Of a stretch of 64,000 bases of DNA, positions 34,748 through 43,502 are shown in pieces. The notes below the pieces were generated by a model that searched no databases, was not told the origin of the DNA, and was given only the letters and a program-made list of their open reading frames with translations. The DNA comes from Aquamicrobium lusatiense. Its GTDB lineage: Bacteria > Pseudomonadota > Alphaproteobacteria > Rhizobiales > Rhizobiaceae. The DNA lies in assembly GCF_014201615.1 (NCBI RefSeq), contig NZ_JACHEU010000001.1, positions 2,003,631 through 2,067,630 on the forward strand, written 5' to 3'. The position numbers and the translations under genes are program-made. Positions within the stretch are counted from its first letter, which is position 1; each line of letters starts with the position of its first letter.

Positions 34748-35503
34748 TTAGATCAGCAGCAGGCCTTTCATCGAGGCATAGCCCTTCTTGCCGATGATGA
34801 GATGGTCATGCACGGCTATGCCGAGGCGCTTGCCCGTCTCGATGATTTCCTTCGTCATGTCGATGTCCGCGCGCGACGGTGTCGGATCACCCGAGGGGTG
34901 ATTGTGGACGAGCACAATGGCAGTTGCGGAAAGCTCCAGAGCGCGCCTGATCACCTCACGCGGATAGACGGGCGTGTGATCGACCGTTCCGGTCTGCTGT
35001 ACTTCATCGGCTATCAGTCCGTTCTTCTTGTCGAGGAACAGGATGCGGAACTGTTCGCGCTCCTCGAAGGCCATGGCGGCCTTGCAATAGTCCAGAACCT
35101 GCGACCATGAAGTCAGCACCTCGCGCCCTTTGATTTCGCCGAGCACCATGCGCTGGGCAGCGGCCGCGATGACCTTGAGGTCCAGAGCAACGGCCGGACC
35201 AATCCCTTTCACTTCCTGCAGAAGATTGATGGGAGCACCCAGAACTTCCGCCAGCGAACCGAACCTTGCAAGCAGCGCCTTGGCAACGGGTTTGGTGTCT
35301 GAGCGCGGGATCAGGCGGAACAGCAACAGCTCAAGAAGCTCGTAGTCGGGCAGGGCGCCCTGTCCTGAGGTGAGAAAGCGTTCGCGCAGCCGGTCCCGGT
35401 GTCCGAGATAGTGCGGCTTCTCGTCGGCTGAGGCGCTTTTGCGAAGCTCGGGCATTGGCTGCTCCGCCAGAAACCCGTGCGAATCGCCGCCGTTCTTGCT
35501 CAT
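34748..35503 (-). CDS. radC: RadC family JAB-domain protein
   Basis: RadC/YicR family protein (251 aa): an N-terminal helix-hairpin-helix-like helical region ([35 protein letters not shown]) and a C-terminal JAMM metal-binding domain with [15 protein letters not shown]. The JAMM motif suggests a zinc metalloprotease fold; the repair role of RadC is disputed. It lies downstream of map on the same strand, 66 bases away. Confidence 0.93.
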   Translation of the reverse strand: MSKNGGDSHGFLAEQPMPELRKSASADEKPHYLGHRDRLRERFLTSGQGALPDYELLELLLFRLIPRSDTKPVAKALLARFGSLAEVLGAPINLLQEVKGIGPAVALDLKVIAAAAQRMVLGEIKGREVLTSWSQVLDYCKAAMAFEEREQFRILFLDKKNGLIADEVQQTGTVDHTPVYPREVIRRALELSATAIVLVHNHPSGDPTPSRADIDMTKEIIETGKRLGIAVHDHLIIGKKGYASMKGLLLI

Positions 35504-35569
35504 ACGCCCCCCGACACACCCATGCAGACCCCCATAACGCGCAGGCCACCTTTGCCGGCGGCCCTGATG

Positions 35570-36397
35570 TTAGGACGGCAGGCCGGGTCGGTCGAGCCCC
35601 TTGGGTGACAAGGTGAATATCTCGCAGCCCGTTTCGGTCACGCCGATGGAGTGCTCGTACTGCGCGGAAAGGGAGCGATCACGGGTCACGGCGGTCCAGC
35701 CATCGGACAGCACCTTCACATGGGGCCGGCCGAGATTGATCATCGGCTCGATGGTGAAGATCATGCCGGGGCGCATCTCCACGCCGTCGGTGACGTTGCC
35801 GTAGTGCAGGATATTCGGCGAATCGTGGAAAAGCTGGCCGACGCCATGGCCGCAGAAGTCGCGGACCACGGAGCAGCGTTCGCCCTCGGCATAGGCCTGA
35901 ATCGCGGCGCCGATAGCGCCGGTGCGAACGCCGGGCTTCACCGCCGCGATGCCGAGCAGCAGGCACTCATAGGTGACTTCGAGCAGGCGCTCGGCGGCGC
36001 GCTTGATGGTGCCAACCGAATACATGCGGCTGGCATCGCCATGCCAGCCATCCACGATGTAGGTGACGTCGATGTTGACGATGTCGCCGTCGCGCAGCGG
36101 CTTGTCGTCGGGAATGCCGTGGCAGACGACGTGATTGATGGAGGTGCAGGTCGACTTCGTATAGCCGCGATAGTTCAGCGTTGCGGGCAGGGCGCCATTG
36201 TCCATGCCGAACTCGAACACGAAACGATCGATCGCATTGGTCGTCACGCCGGGCTTGACGATGTCGACGAGCGCGTCGAGGCAGCGCGCGGTCAGGTTGC
36301 AGGCCTTGCGCATGCCGGCAAAGCCTTCTTCATTGTAGAGGCGGATCTGCCCGGTATTGCGAAGAGGCGCGGTCTCGGCGTCGAGATAAGTGGTCAT
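35570..36397 (-). CDS. map: methionine aminopeptidase, type I
   Basis: Type I methionine aminopeptidase (275 aa) removes the initiator methionine from nascent proteins. Metal ligands are in NIDVTYIVDGWHGDASRMY, GHGVGQLFHDSP and TIEPMIN, with the substrate His in HGIPDDKPL. An N-terminal extension of about 25 residues (TTYLDAETAPLRNTG) precedes the core, common in this group. It is transcribed ahead of radC. Confidence 0.97.
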   Translation of the reverse strand: MTTYLDAETAPLRNTGQIRLYNEEGFAGMRKACNLTARCLDALVDIVKPGVTTNAIDRFVFEFGMDNGALPATLNYRGYTKSTCTSINHVVCHGIPDDKPLRDGDIVNIDVTYIVDGWHGDASRMYSVGTIKRAAERLLEVTYECLLLGIAAVKPGVRTGAIGAAIQAYAEGERCSVVRDFCGHGVGQLFHDSPNILHYGNVTDGVEMRPGMIFTIEPMINLGRPHVKVLSDGWTAVTRDRSLSAQYEHSIGVTETGCEIFTLSPKGLDRPGLPS

Positions 36398-36619
36398 GGC
36401 TTCCGGCGACTGACTTCAGAATTGATTTCCCCATCATTTGGCACCGATTGCCTTCGTCTTCAACCCATCGCCCGAAACGGGGGTGTTTTCGGGAACCACC
36501 GGGACCCCGCTGCATTTACCAGACAGCCGGCACTGTGGCGGCAATCATGGCGCTGACCTGTGAAAGCCGATGCCGCCTCACCATATTCTCACAGGATCGG
36601 CCGAAACGGGGAAAAGCAA

Positions 36620-36916
36620 ATGGACAGGCTACAGTTTTCAGTTCCGGTGCGTCTTTCATTGAAGGACGGGCAGCCCGTTGAAGAGATTTACTGCGTCGAC
36701 CAGGCGCTCGCCTTTCTCCAGAACTGGCCGGTGGGCAGGCAGGGGCCATTGTTTCAGGCAGCTTTCGATGCCTGCTTTGGCGCGAGCGTCGATGTTGTTT
36801 CCACTGAGGAGGCGCGCAAGGCGTTCGCTGCGTTCTGTCGCGTGAGCGACCTGCTTGCCAAAGATGCGGTGCTTTCGGATCGAGGCGGCGAGGAGCATCG
36901 GATCCGGCCGGCCTGA
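36620..36916 (+). CDS. DUF982 family protein
   Basis: A 98-residue soluble protein with the DUF982 pattern: FSVPVRLSLKDGQPVEEIYCVDQALAFLQNWP, then GRQGPLFQAAFDAC and a final helix EEARKAFAAFCRVSDL. DUF982 proteins are short, numerous and of unknown function in rhizobia. A paralogue with the same order of motifs lies at 37432 on the other strand. The ATG at 36620 has GGGG/AAAG upstream. Confidence 0.8.
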   Translation: MDRLQFSVPVRLSLKDGQPVEEIYCVDQALAFLQNWPVGRQGPLFQAAFDACFGASVDVVSTEEARKAFAAFCRVSDLLAKDAVLSDRGGEEHRIRPA

Positions 36917-37071
36917 CGCTAACCCGTCGCTGACCCACAACTTCGATCGATCCATAAAAGTTTAGTAAAAACAGATATTTATTTGAATACAATCTCGCTG
37001 TTCATATTAATCATCCAGCGATAGGAATCGCGAACAACCTGCTGTCGGGGGCGCAGACCGGAAGCAGCGAG

Positions 37072-37389
37072 ATGTCGATTCGCGAGAAACGATTCAGTAT
37101 CGTCCTTGATCCCACCAATCTGTGGACTGTGTGGGATGGCGAGGAAGAGACGCCGGCGGTGTTCGGCGACAGGGTGCTGTGCAGCCTCTCCGAAAGCGAG
37201 GCGCGCTCGGCATGTGATGTTCTTAACGCCATTGATGAGCGCCGCCGCTGGCGCCGCCCCAGCCCTGTGCCGCAGGAGGGAATGCGCATGGAAAATGTGC
37301 TGGATCCGGAGGTGGTGGCCAAGTTCAAGGCCACCGGTCCCGGCTGGCAGTCGCGTATCAACGAGTTGCTGCGTCAGGCGAAGATCTGA
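37072..37389 (+). CDS. hypothetical protein with BrnA-like C-terminus
   Basis: A 105-residue protein. The N-terminal about 60 residues (FSIVLDPTNLWTVWDGEEETPAVF) have no known domain. The C-terminal about 33 (ENVLDPEVVAKFKATGPGWQSRINELLRQ) follow the ribbon-helix-helix pattern of BrnA antitoxins, where LDPDVLxWF..GPGYQTRIN recurs. No BrnT toxin lies beside it. An internal ATG at 37288 (MRMENVLDPEVV) could start a shorter protein. The family fit is my recognition and unverified. Confidence 0.65.
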   Translation: MSIREKRFSIVLDPTNLWTVWDGEEETPAVFGDRVLCSLSESEARSACDVLNAIDERRRWRRPSPVPQEGMRMENVLDPEVVAKFKATGPGWQSRINELLRQAKI

Positions 37390-37431
37390 GGCGATGGCAT
37401 AGCGGCAAAGCGCTCGCGAAAATCACCTCCG

Positions 37432-37737
37432 TCATGCTCCGCGTGCGCTGCCCGCCGTCGAACTGTTCACCTGAGACCACGGCATGGTTGTGGTGATGTC
37501 TTCGAGGATTCGACTGGATTTTGCGAAGCCAACGAATGCGGCGCGTGCCGCGGCAAGCGGATAGTCCGTTTCGAAGGCTTTCTGGCAGGCACGCAGCGCT
37601 GTGGCATGGATGGGGCCACGCCGTTCGCCCGGCCACTCGTATAGAAATTCGAGTGCATCTTCGAGGCATGCGATCTCCTGTATAAGCCCGCTGCTTTGCT
37701 TGACGAAAACGGGGCTGTCGAACGTCCTTGTGCTCAT
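37432..37737 (-). CDS. DUF982 family protein
   Basis: A 101-residue DUF982 protein, paralogous to the one at 36620: FDSPVFVKQSSGLIQEIACLEDALEFLYEWPGERRGPIHATALRAC, with the final AAFVGFAKSSRILED helix. AGGAGG lies five bases before the ATG. Function unknown. It converges on the BrnA-like gene. Confidence 0.82.
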   Translation of the reverse strand: MSTRTFDSPVFVKQSSGLIQEIACLEDALEFLYEWPGERRGPIHATALRACQKAFETDYPLAAARAAFVGFAKSSRILEDITTTMPWSQVNSSTAGSARGA

Positions 37738-37913
37738 CAGGTCCTCCTGAATCCGAAGAGTTTGCGAATTGAATGGGGTGGCGCGCCACGGCGCGGCTTC
37801 ACCTTGTCAGGATATGTTAACCCTGAATCGGGGTTTCAAGGCCGAGCGCGTATCGATTTGAAGGACGATAATTCGTTCCGCGTTCACCATCTGTAAACCA
37901 TGATGGCTCAAGC

Positions 37914-38174
37914 ATGCCTCCCATGGCTGACTTGATTCCTTTCCCCCTTCATTCCCGCACCCGGCTTATCCGGTCCCTCGTTGACGACCTCAAGGTCGTG
38001 CACGGCCCTGCGGCCAATCTGTTCTGGCGCGAGCGCATTGCCGGCATCGTTCGTGAAATGCGGGGAGCCGGTCTCAGTGACGATGCAATCCGCACCGAGA
38101 TACTTGGCTTGCAGGATGCGGTTCAGGCGGAGCTTCAGGGAAGCTACCTGCAACAGCGCGATGGTACGGCCTGA
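37914..38174 (+). CDS. DUF6074-like small protein
   Basis: An 83-86 residue soluble protein: a short conserved N-terminus (LIPFPLHSRTRLIRSL) followed by a helix-turn-helix of charged helices (NLFWRERIAGIVREMRGAG; LQDAVQAELQGSYLQQ). It fits the rhizobial DUF6074 style, but this is a loose recall. Start could be 37914 or the ATG at 37923 (MADLIPFP). Function unknown. Confidence 0.55.
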   Translation: MPPMADLIPFPLHSRTRLIRSLVDDLKVVHGPAANLFWRERIAGIVREMRGAGLSDDAIRTEILGLQDAVQAELQGSYLQQRDGTA

Positions 38175-38204
38175 TCACCGGAAAACACCTTCGGGGCAGG
38201 CCTG

Positions 38205-38230
38205 CAAGCCAGACGACGGTGTCTGGCTTG
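38205..38230. terminator. 10-bp hairpin after the small gene at 37914
   Basis: CAAGCCAGAC (38205-38214) and GTCTGGCTTG (38221-38230) pair perfectly around a 6-base loop. The following bases (TCATC) give only a weak T run, so termination efficiency is uncertain. Confidence 0.5.
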
Positions 38231-38281
38231 TCATCAGTGCGCTTGTTCGGGACGTGAAAGCGACCAGAAAAGGCTGACGCC

Positions 38282-38491
38282 TCAGCGCCGGATCGAGCCT
38301 GTCATGAAGGGATCGACCGCGGCGGGAAGGGACCTCGAAGGCTCTCTGGCCGAAAGAATCGCCAGCGCAAGCAGGCCAACGAAAACAGGTGCGAAGAGCA
38401 CACCGACCCGCGCCAGGCAGATCAGTGTCTCCCAGCGGCGCGGCGCTTGTTTTTCGTCATTTTGGCTCATGCTTTCGGGTATGGAGTGCAA
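38282..38491 (-). CDS. hypothetical single-pass membrane protein
   Basis: A 69-residue protein (or 62 from the ATG at 38470) with one membrane segment near residues 26-46 (ARVGVLFAPVFVGLLALAIL) and a basic/polar tail ending GSIRR. It carries no known domain and the start has no clear ribosome-binding site. Coding is plausible from the membrane helix and flanking polar residues. Function unknown. Confidence 0.45.
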   Translation of the reverse strand: MHSIPESMSQNDEKQAPRRWETLICLARVGVLFAPVFVGLLALAILSAREPSRSLPAAVDPFMTGSIRR

Positions 38492-38533
38492 GAGTCAATG
38501 TTCCGTTAAAACGCGCTGTGCCTCTCCGCTTGT

Positions 38534-38755
38534 TCACGCCTTCCTGACGAATTCGGTCTTCAGGACCAGACCCTTGACCTGCTTGGTATTGGCTTCGATC
38601 TCGCCCGGATTGCCGTTCAGGCGGATGTTCTTGACCATCGTGCCGCGCTTGATGGTTTCCGACGTGCCCTTGACCTTCAGGTCCTTGATGAGGGTGACGC
38701 TGTCGCCTTCATTGAGCTGGTTTCCGTTGCTGTCACGAACCACGATGTCGGTCAT
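38534..38755 (-). CDS. PhnA-domain protein (YjdM C-terminal part)
   Basis: A 73-residue protein equal to the C-terminal SH3-like domain of PhnA/YjdM: DSNGNQLNEGDSVTLIKDLKVKG, then TIKRGTMVKNIRL and LKTEFVRKA. The N-terminal zinc-ribbon found in full-length YjdM (about 110 aa) is missing; such short forms exist in rhizobia. GAAAGGAAAC precedes the ATG. Role in phosphonate metabolism is not established for this domain. Confidence 0.85.
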   Translation of the reverse strand: MTDIVVRDSNGNQLNEGDSVTLIKDLKVKGTSETIKRGTMVKNIRLNGNPGEIEANTKQVKGLVLKTEFVRKA

Positions 38756-38828
38756 AAGAGTTTCCTTTCAGATATGCATGATGAAACACCCTGTCAGGCA
38801 GGGTGCTGATCCGGGGCTTGAGGACTGA

Positions 38829-39152
38829 TCAGAAGTCGTCGTCCGCGACGATCCCGCCTTCGCCTTCCAGCGTTGCGATTCGTCTCACTTCGGAAGCGCT
38901 GAACTTCAGCCGGACGCCAGCGCCGCCGCCATTTTCGGGAATGAAACGGATGCCCAGCTGCTCAAGAGCAGCTTTGACGGCGCGCACATTGTTTGGGAGA
39001 CCGCCGGCCGGGCCTTCGCTGGATTCCATGCGCCGCAAGGTTGTGATGGAGATGTTTGCGAGCCGCGCCAGCCTGTCCTGACCAATGCCCGCCAAAACCC
39101 TTCCGGCTGCGATCTGCCGCCCGCTGACCTGCTCTGCTTCGCTCAATTTCAC
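38829..39152 (-). CDS. XRE-like helix-turn-helix regulator
   Basis: A 107-residue DNA-binding protein with an XRE/Cro helix-turn-helix at residues 8-40 (SGRQIAAGRVLAGIGQDRLARLANISITTLRRME) and a C-terminal extension including an EVRRIATLEGEGGIVAD tail. It lies upstream of the PhnA-domain gene on the same strand, 73 bases away, and may be co-transcribed. Target genes are unknown. Confidence 0.8.
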   Translation of the reverse strand: MKLSEAEQVSGRQIAAGRVLAGIGQDRLARLANISITTLRRMESSEGPAGGLPNNVRAVKAALEQLGIRFIPENGGGAGVRLKFSASEVRRIATLEGEGGIVADDDF

Positions 39153-39442
39153 AACCCGTCTTCCGCCAGCCCCATCGCGACCATATCACGGCAGGCTGTC
39201 CGATCAAACCGGACCACACAGATCGGCCAGAGGGGAGATATTCAAGGGCGGCGCTCCCGAAGGAGCATTGCCTGAAGCCACCCCCGCAAGCTCGCCCGAA
39301 GGTCCGCCGCTGCCGAACTGATCGCATCGGCAGCCCTCGCATGCCAATGACGATTTGCAAAAGCATGTTACGGGCAAGGCTGACAGCGCACGAGCGACCG
39401 CTTGTGCGACGTACCGGGTCTGGATGAAGTGCTTGAAAAATC

Positions 39443-39517
39443 TGGTACGCCCAAGGGGAATCGAACCCCTGTTTGCGCCGTGAAAGGGCGCCGTCCTAAC
39501 CGCTAGACGATGGGCGC
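39443..39517 (-). tRNA. tRNA-Glu (TTC)
   Basis: A 75-base tRNA with encoded CCA. Acceptor arm GCGCCCA pairs with TGGGCGT, ending in the discriminator A and CCA. The anticodon loop is CTTTCAC (anticodon TTC, Glu) and the T arm shows GGGGTTCGATTCCCC (T-loop GTTCGATT). Intact cloverleaf by eye. Downstream (to the left) lies the XRE gene, with no integrase. Confidence 0.95.
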
Positions 39518-39655
39518 GTTCAGATGTTGGCGGTATATAGTTGGGTTGTTTGAAAGGGGCAACCCATCATCCGGCTCTGCGACAACTTTTTTCTCGAAAT
39601 GCTTGTGGAGAAAGCCGTTTTTTCGATATCGCCCGAAAAATTCCGGGCGGGAAGC

Positions 39656-40894
39656 TTATTTGCGGCGACGGCAGCGCCAATCCCAGTCACGCTCGGGGCC
39701 GACATCCACATGAACCGACTCGGTATGGCAGTAGGTTCCAACGCCACCGCGTCCCGGCATAGAGCGCAGATAGGTGGCAAGCTCCCACTTGCTGACGCCC
39801 GGAACCTGCACGTCGGCGGCTGCGCAATACATGTGCAGTGAATTCTTCGCGCCACGTGCGCGCTGGTTGCGGGAGGGGTCGCGATATCCTGAAGTGACGA
39901 TCAGCTTCTTGCCGTAGTGGTTCTCGATGCTCTTGAGCACACGCACCAGCGAAGGCTTGAGACACGCGACGTCCACGCTCTCCGTCTGTTTCAGAAGGCC
40001 GTTGGGTGCAAGGCGGGCGAGCCCAGCTGCCGAAGCCACCTGATAGGTGGCCGGGCCTTCATCCTCATTGATATCGACATCGCTGTCGTCATCGATACCG
40101 GATTTGCGCTTGATCTCGAAAAGGGCGTTCTGGCGAACGCCGGGAAGGGAATCACCGGAGAAATTGCTGCGCGTCGCGCTCGCGGAGGCAATCACGGGCT
40201 TCGCAGCGCCGGTCGAGGCGAGCGTTACGACCGGCTTGGCGGCGGTTTGCGCCGGAACGACCGGGTTCGACTTTGCTGCAGGAGATGCTGAAGCTGAAGA
40301 GGCACCGAAGAAAGAGGCAAGGAAGCCCTTCTTCTTTTGCGGCGCCGGCTGCTGCGGGGGTTCGGTGGCGGTTACGAAAAATTCTACGGGTTTTTGCTGG
40401 ACCTCAGCCGGCTGTGCAGTCTGGACGGAGGCTGTTTGAACCGGTTTTGCGTCAGGCACCGGTTCTGTTGCCGTTGCCACTGCGGGCGTTTCTGCGGCTG
40501 GAGCCGTTTCCTGCGGAGCCTGTGTCTGACCCAGCGCTGCAGCCTGGGCCTGAAGCGTGTGCGCGGCCTCACCGTTCACGGCTTCCATCGCTGCAACCGA
40601 AGTCGAGGGTTTCTGCGCCGGCATGAAAGCGACCTGATCAGGCAAATCGGTGTCACCCTCGGCGCTCATCAGCTGCTGCGGCTCGGCGGCGGCTGCTGAT
40701 TCGCCGGCGAAAGCGGCAGAGGATGCGGGCGTAAGATCAGTTGCATTGTAGCCCGGCATGCCGACAGACAAAGTCGGATCGACGGTCGACGAGCAGGAAG
40801 CAAGGAATATGGACAGGAGGGCAGCGGTAACGAACCGGCATTCACCTTTTGCGAGGCGCGATCCTGCTGATTTCAAAACAAAACTCCCTTGCAT
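39656..40894 (-). CDS. YcbK-like (DUF882/M15) lipoprotein
   Basis: A predicted lipoprotein of about 412 aa: signal peptide with lipobox FLASC, a long Ala/Pro/Gln-rich linker (roughly residues 80-270), then a C-terminal Peptidase_M15/DUF882 domain from about residue 320 with SGYRDPSRNQ, SLHMYCAAADVQV and HTESVHVDVGP (Zn-binding His/Asp). It likely trims or binds peptidoglycan peptides in the periplasm. The start is uncertain: ATG 40894, or a TTG at 40876 with GGGAG seven bases upstream. Confidence 0.85.
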   Translation of the reverse strand: MQGSFVLKSAGSRLAKGECRFVTAALLSIFLASCSSTVDPTLSVGMPGYNATDLTPASSAAFAGESAAAAEPQQLMSAEGDTDLPDQVAFMPAQKPSTSVAAMEAVNGEAAHTLQAQAAALGQTQAPQETAPAAETPAVATATEPVPDAKPVQTASVQTAQPAEVQQKPVEFFVTATEPPQQPAPQKKKGFLASFFGASSASASPAAKSNPVVPAQTAAKPVVTLASTGAAKPVIASASATRSNFSGDSLPGVRQNALFEIKRKSGIDDDSDVDINEDEGPATYQVASAAGLARLAPNGLLKQTESVDVACLKPSLVRVLKSIENHYGKKLIVTSGYRDPSRNQRARGAKNSLHMYCAAADVQVPGVSKWELATYLRSMPGRGGVGTYCHTESVHVDVGPERDWDWRCRRRK

Positions 40895-41098
40895 TCCGTC
40901 CGATGTCGTATCGACGCAGGCGTTTGAGGCGTCAGCATCGATCTGATCGTGTCCCCGGGTTCGCAAACGGGACCTGTGTCAAATCGGCAACCTTGCTGTG
41001 AATTCGGCGACTATCGACAGAATAAGATTACCAGAGAGTTGACGCAGCCATTTCACCCGCTTGGCGTCGGTCGTCAACTCACCAGACATTACAGATTG

Positions 41099-42940
41099 TT
41101 ACACACGCACACGGACATATGTGCCGGGCGCCTCATCCAGAGGCTGAATCCGCTGTCCGGGAAGGCGGGCATCCACGCGATCCGCATCCTGGCTTTCGAT
41201 CCATCCGTGCCAGTGCGGCCACCAGGAACCCGGGGTTTCCTTGGCATGCGCGAACCATTTGTCGAAATCGCCTTCGGGCTTGCCGCCGGTCCAGTACTGG
41301 TACTTGTTGAGATGCGGCGGATTGATCACGCCGGCGATATGGCCCGACCCTGCCATCACATATTCCACATCGCCGCCGAAGAATTTGCAGCCGAGGAAAA
41401 CGGACCGGGCAGGGGCGATGTGATCTTCCTTGGCCGCCAGATTATAGACGGGGATGCTGATGTCGGCGAGCGATATGGTGCGGCCGGCAAGCTGCATACG
41501 TCCCGCTGAAAGATTGTTCTCCAGATAGCAGTTGCGCAGATAGAAGGAGTGGTTGGCCGCCGTCATGCGCGTGGAATCGGCGTTCCAGTACAGCAGGTCG
41601 AAGGGCATAGGGTCTTTGCCGCGCATGTAATTGTTTACGACATAGGGCCAGATGAGGTCGCTGGAGCGCAACATGTTGAAGGCCGTCGCCATCCGGGTGC
41701 CGTCCAGATAACCCTTTTCCTGCATGGCGCGTTCCAGCGCGCTGATCTGATCCTCATCGACGAACACCTTGAGGTCGCCGGCATGGGTGAAGTCGACCTG
41801 CGTTGTGAAGAAGGTCACGGAACGTACCCGGTGGTCGCCTTCCTGCGCCATGAGGGCCAGCGCGGCCGAAAGCAGGGTGCCGCCGACGCAATAGCCGATG
41901 GCATTGACTTCACGCTCGCCGGTTTCCTTCTCTATTGTGTCCAGCCCGTATTGCAGGCCTTCTCTGATATAGGCCTCCCAGTTCTTGGCACCGTGGCGTT
42001 CGTCCGGGTTCACCCATGAGATGACGAACACGCTGTGACCCTGCTCCGTGGCCCAGCGGATAAAGGATTTTTCGGGATTCAGGTCGAGAATATAGAACTT
42101 GTTGATCCATGGCGGGCAGATCAGCAGCGGCCGCTTCAGCACCTTGTCGGTCGAGGGCGCGTACTGGATGATTTCGGCGACGTCGCTTCGGCCCACCACC
42201 TTGCCCGGCGTGACGGCGATGTTCTCGCCGATCGAGAAGCGCTTGTAGTCCGACTGCCGCAGTCTGAGTTCGCCTTTGCCGGCGGCGATGTCCTCGGCCA
42301 GCATCTTCATGCCGCGAACGAGGTTCTCTCCATGTGAGGCCATGGTTTCGCGGAACAGTTCGGGGTTCGTGAACAGAAAATTCGACGGCGACATGGCTGC
42401 CGAAACCTGTTTGACGTAGAAATTGGCCTTCTGCCGCGTGTGTTCGTCCAGCCCTTCTGTCTGGTGCACGAGATCGGCAGCCCATCGCGACGTGACAAGA
42501 TATGTCTGCTTGAGAAAATCGAAAAAGGCGTTGCGGCCCCACTCAGGGTCCTGAAAGCGCTTGTCGCCGCGCTCCGGCTTTACGGCATCCTCGACCTGCG
42601 GCGTGTCAGGCGTCGTGTTCAGGCGCTGGATGGCCTTGCTCCACACGTCCATATAAGCGGCAAACAGGCGCGTCTGCGCCTCCAGCGCCCGCTGCGGATC
42701 GGAAAGCCAGTATTCGCTGAGCTTGGAGAAGGTTTTCACCATGTCGGCCACCGGCTCGGCCATGTGGTCGCGAACCTCGCCTTTTTCGCGAGGCTCCACC
42801 CATGCCGAGGCTGCCTTGCCGGCCTGTTCGATCATGCGGGCGAGATTGAGCGCGAAAAGCTCAGGATCCTTCACCAGATATTGCTCGATGGAGGAATGAT
42901 TGTCGCTTTCGCCTTTGCCTTGGCCCGCTTTTTCGGACAT
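41099..42940 (-). CDS. phaC: class I poly(3-hydroxyalkanoate) synthase
   Basis: Class I PHA synthase (613 aa) polymerises (R)-3-hydroxyacyl-CoA into storage granules. Catalytic Cys in GYCVGG near residue 349, Asp in KEDHIAP near 505 and His in GSGHIAG near 532 form the triad; the lipase-like box is G-x-C-x-G as usual. The N-terminal domain (residues 1-220) holds the class I helices. The ATG at 42940 has GGGAGGAG 11 bases upstream. It is divergent from the lipoprotein gene at 43038. Confidence 0.97.
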   Translation of the reverse strand: MSEKAGQGKGESDNHSSIEQYLVKDPELFALNLARMIEQAGKAASAWVEPREKGEVRDHMAEPVADMVKTFSKLSEYWLSDPQRALEAQTRLFAAYMDVWSKAIQRLNTTPDTPQVEDAVKPERGDKRFQDPEWGRNAFFDFLKQTYLVTSRWAADLVHQTEGLDEHTRQKANFYVKQVSAAMSPSNFLFTNPELFRETMASHGENLVRGMKMLAEDIAAGKGELRLRQSDYKRFSIGENIAVTPGKVVGRSDVAEIIQYAPSTDKVLKRPLLICPPWINKFYILDLNPEKSFIRWATEQGHSVFVISWVNPDERHGAKNWEAYIREGLQYGLDTIEKETGEREVNAIGYCVGGTLLSAALALMAQEGDHRVRSVTFFTTQVDFTHAGDLKVFVDEDQISALERAMQEKGYLDGTRMATAFNMLRSSDLIWPYVVNNYMRGKDPMPFDLLYWNADSTRMTAANHSFYLRNCYLENNLSAGRMQLAGRTISLADISIPVYNLAAKEDHIAPARSVFLGCKFFGGDVEYVMAGSGHIAGVINPPHLNKYQYWTGGKPEGDFDKWFAHAKETPGSWWPHWHGWIESQDADRVDARLPGQRIQPLDEAPGTYVRVRV

Positions 42941-43037
42941 GGTTCGCGCAACTCCTCCCTGACCCTGTGGTTGACATGCTATCATGACTAGGCGGATAGG
43001 GTCCAACACGGTCTACCCCGGATTTTACGGATTTACG

Positions 43038-43454
43038 ATGACAGCTGGTATCGAAAAAGCGGCAGGCTCAAGGGTGCGATATTTCCTTGCAATCGCAGTG
43101 GCAGCAACGGCCCTCGGCCTCTCTGCCTGCGCCAGTAACGGGCCTTCCGGCAGCAGCGCTCAGGGCGCCTCCTCGCTGGCCAGCGGCAATGTGGTTGGCC
43201 CGCGCGATACCGGCTCCTATCCCAACCTGAATATAAAGCCGGGGCAGGCGGCCCCCCAGTTCACTGATGCGGAGGCGCAGGCCAAGCTAAGGCAGCTTAA
43301 TGCCGAGCGTGCATCCGCGCAGAATCCGGCCCGCTCCAAGGGCGTGAAGGATGAAAGCGCGGCCCTGCGCAAGCTTGCTGCGACGCATGGTCCCGATACG
43401 CTGAGGCAGATCGAGGGCAAATGCGATCCCGCCCTCGACCCGACCTGTAAATAG
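43038..43454 (+). CDS. small lipoprotein of unknown function
   Basis: A 138-residue predicted lipoprotein. The signal peptide runs to the lipobox GLSAC near residue 31, followed by a Ser/Gly-rich stretch and a helical domain (DAEAQAKLRQLNAERASAQ) ending KCDPALDPTCK. The final two cysteines may form a disulfide. Gene order phaC / this gene / alaC-like is typical in rhizobia. Function unknown. Confidence 0.78.
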   Translation: MTAGIEKAAGSRVRYFLAIAVAATALGLSACASNGPSGSSAQGASSLASGNVVGPRDTGSYPNLNIKPGQAAPQFTDAEAQAKLRQLNAERASAQNPARSKGVKDESAALRKLAATHGPDTLRQIEGKCDPALDPTCK

Positions 43455-43502
43455 GTCTATACCGCGCACCTGTTTTTACGCTTTCCGATCGCTGGAATTG
43501 CC

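Noticed and set aside
39443..39517. tRNA-Glu as an integration site
   Set aside because: No integrase, no direct repeat of the tRNA 3' end and no phage genes on either side.
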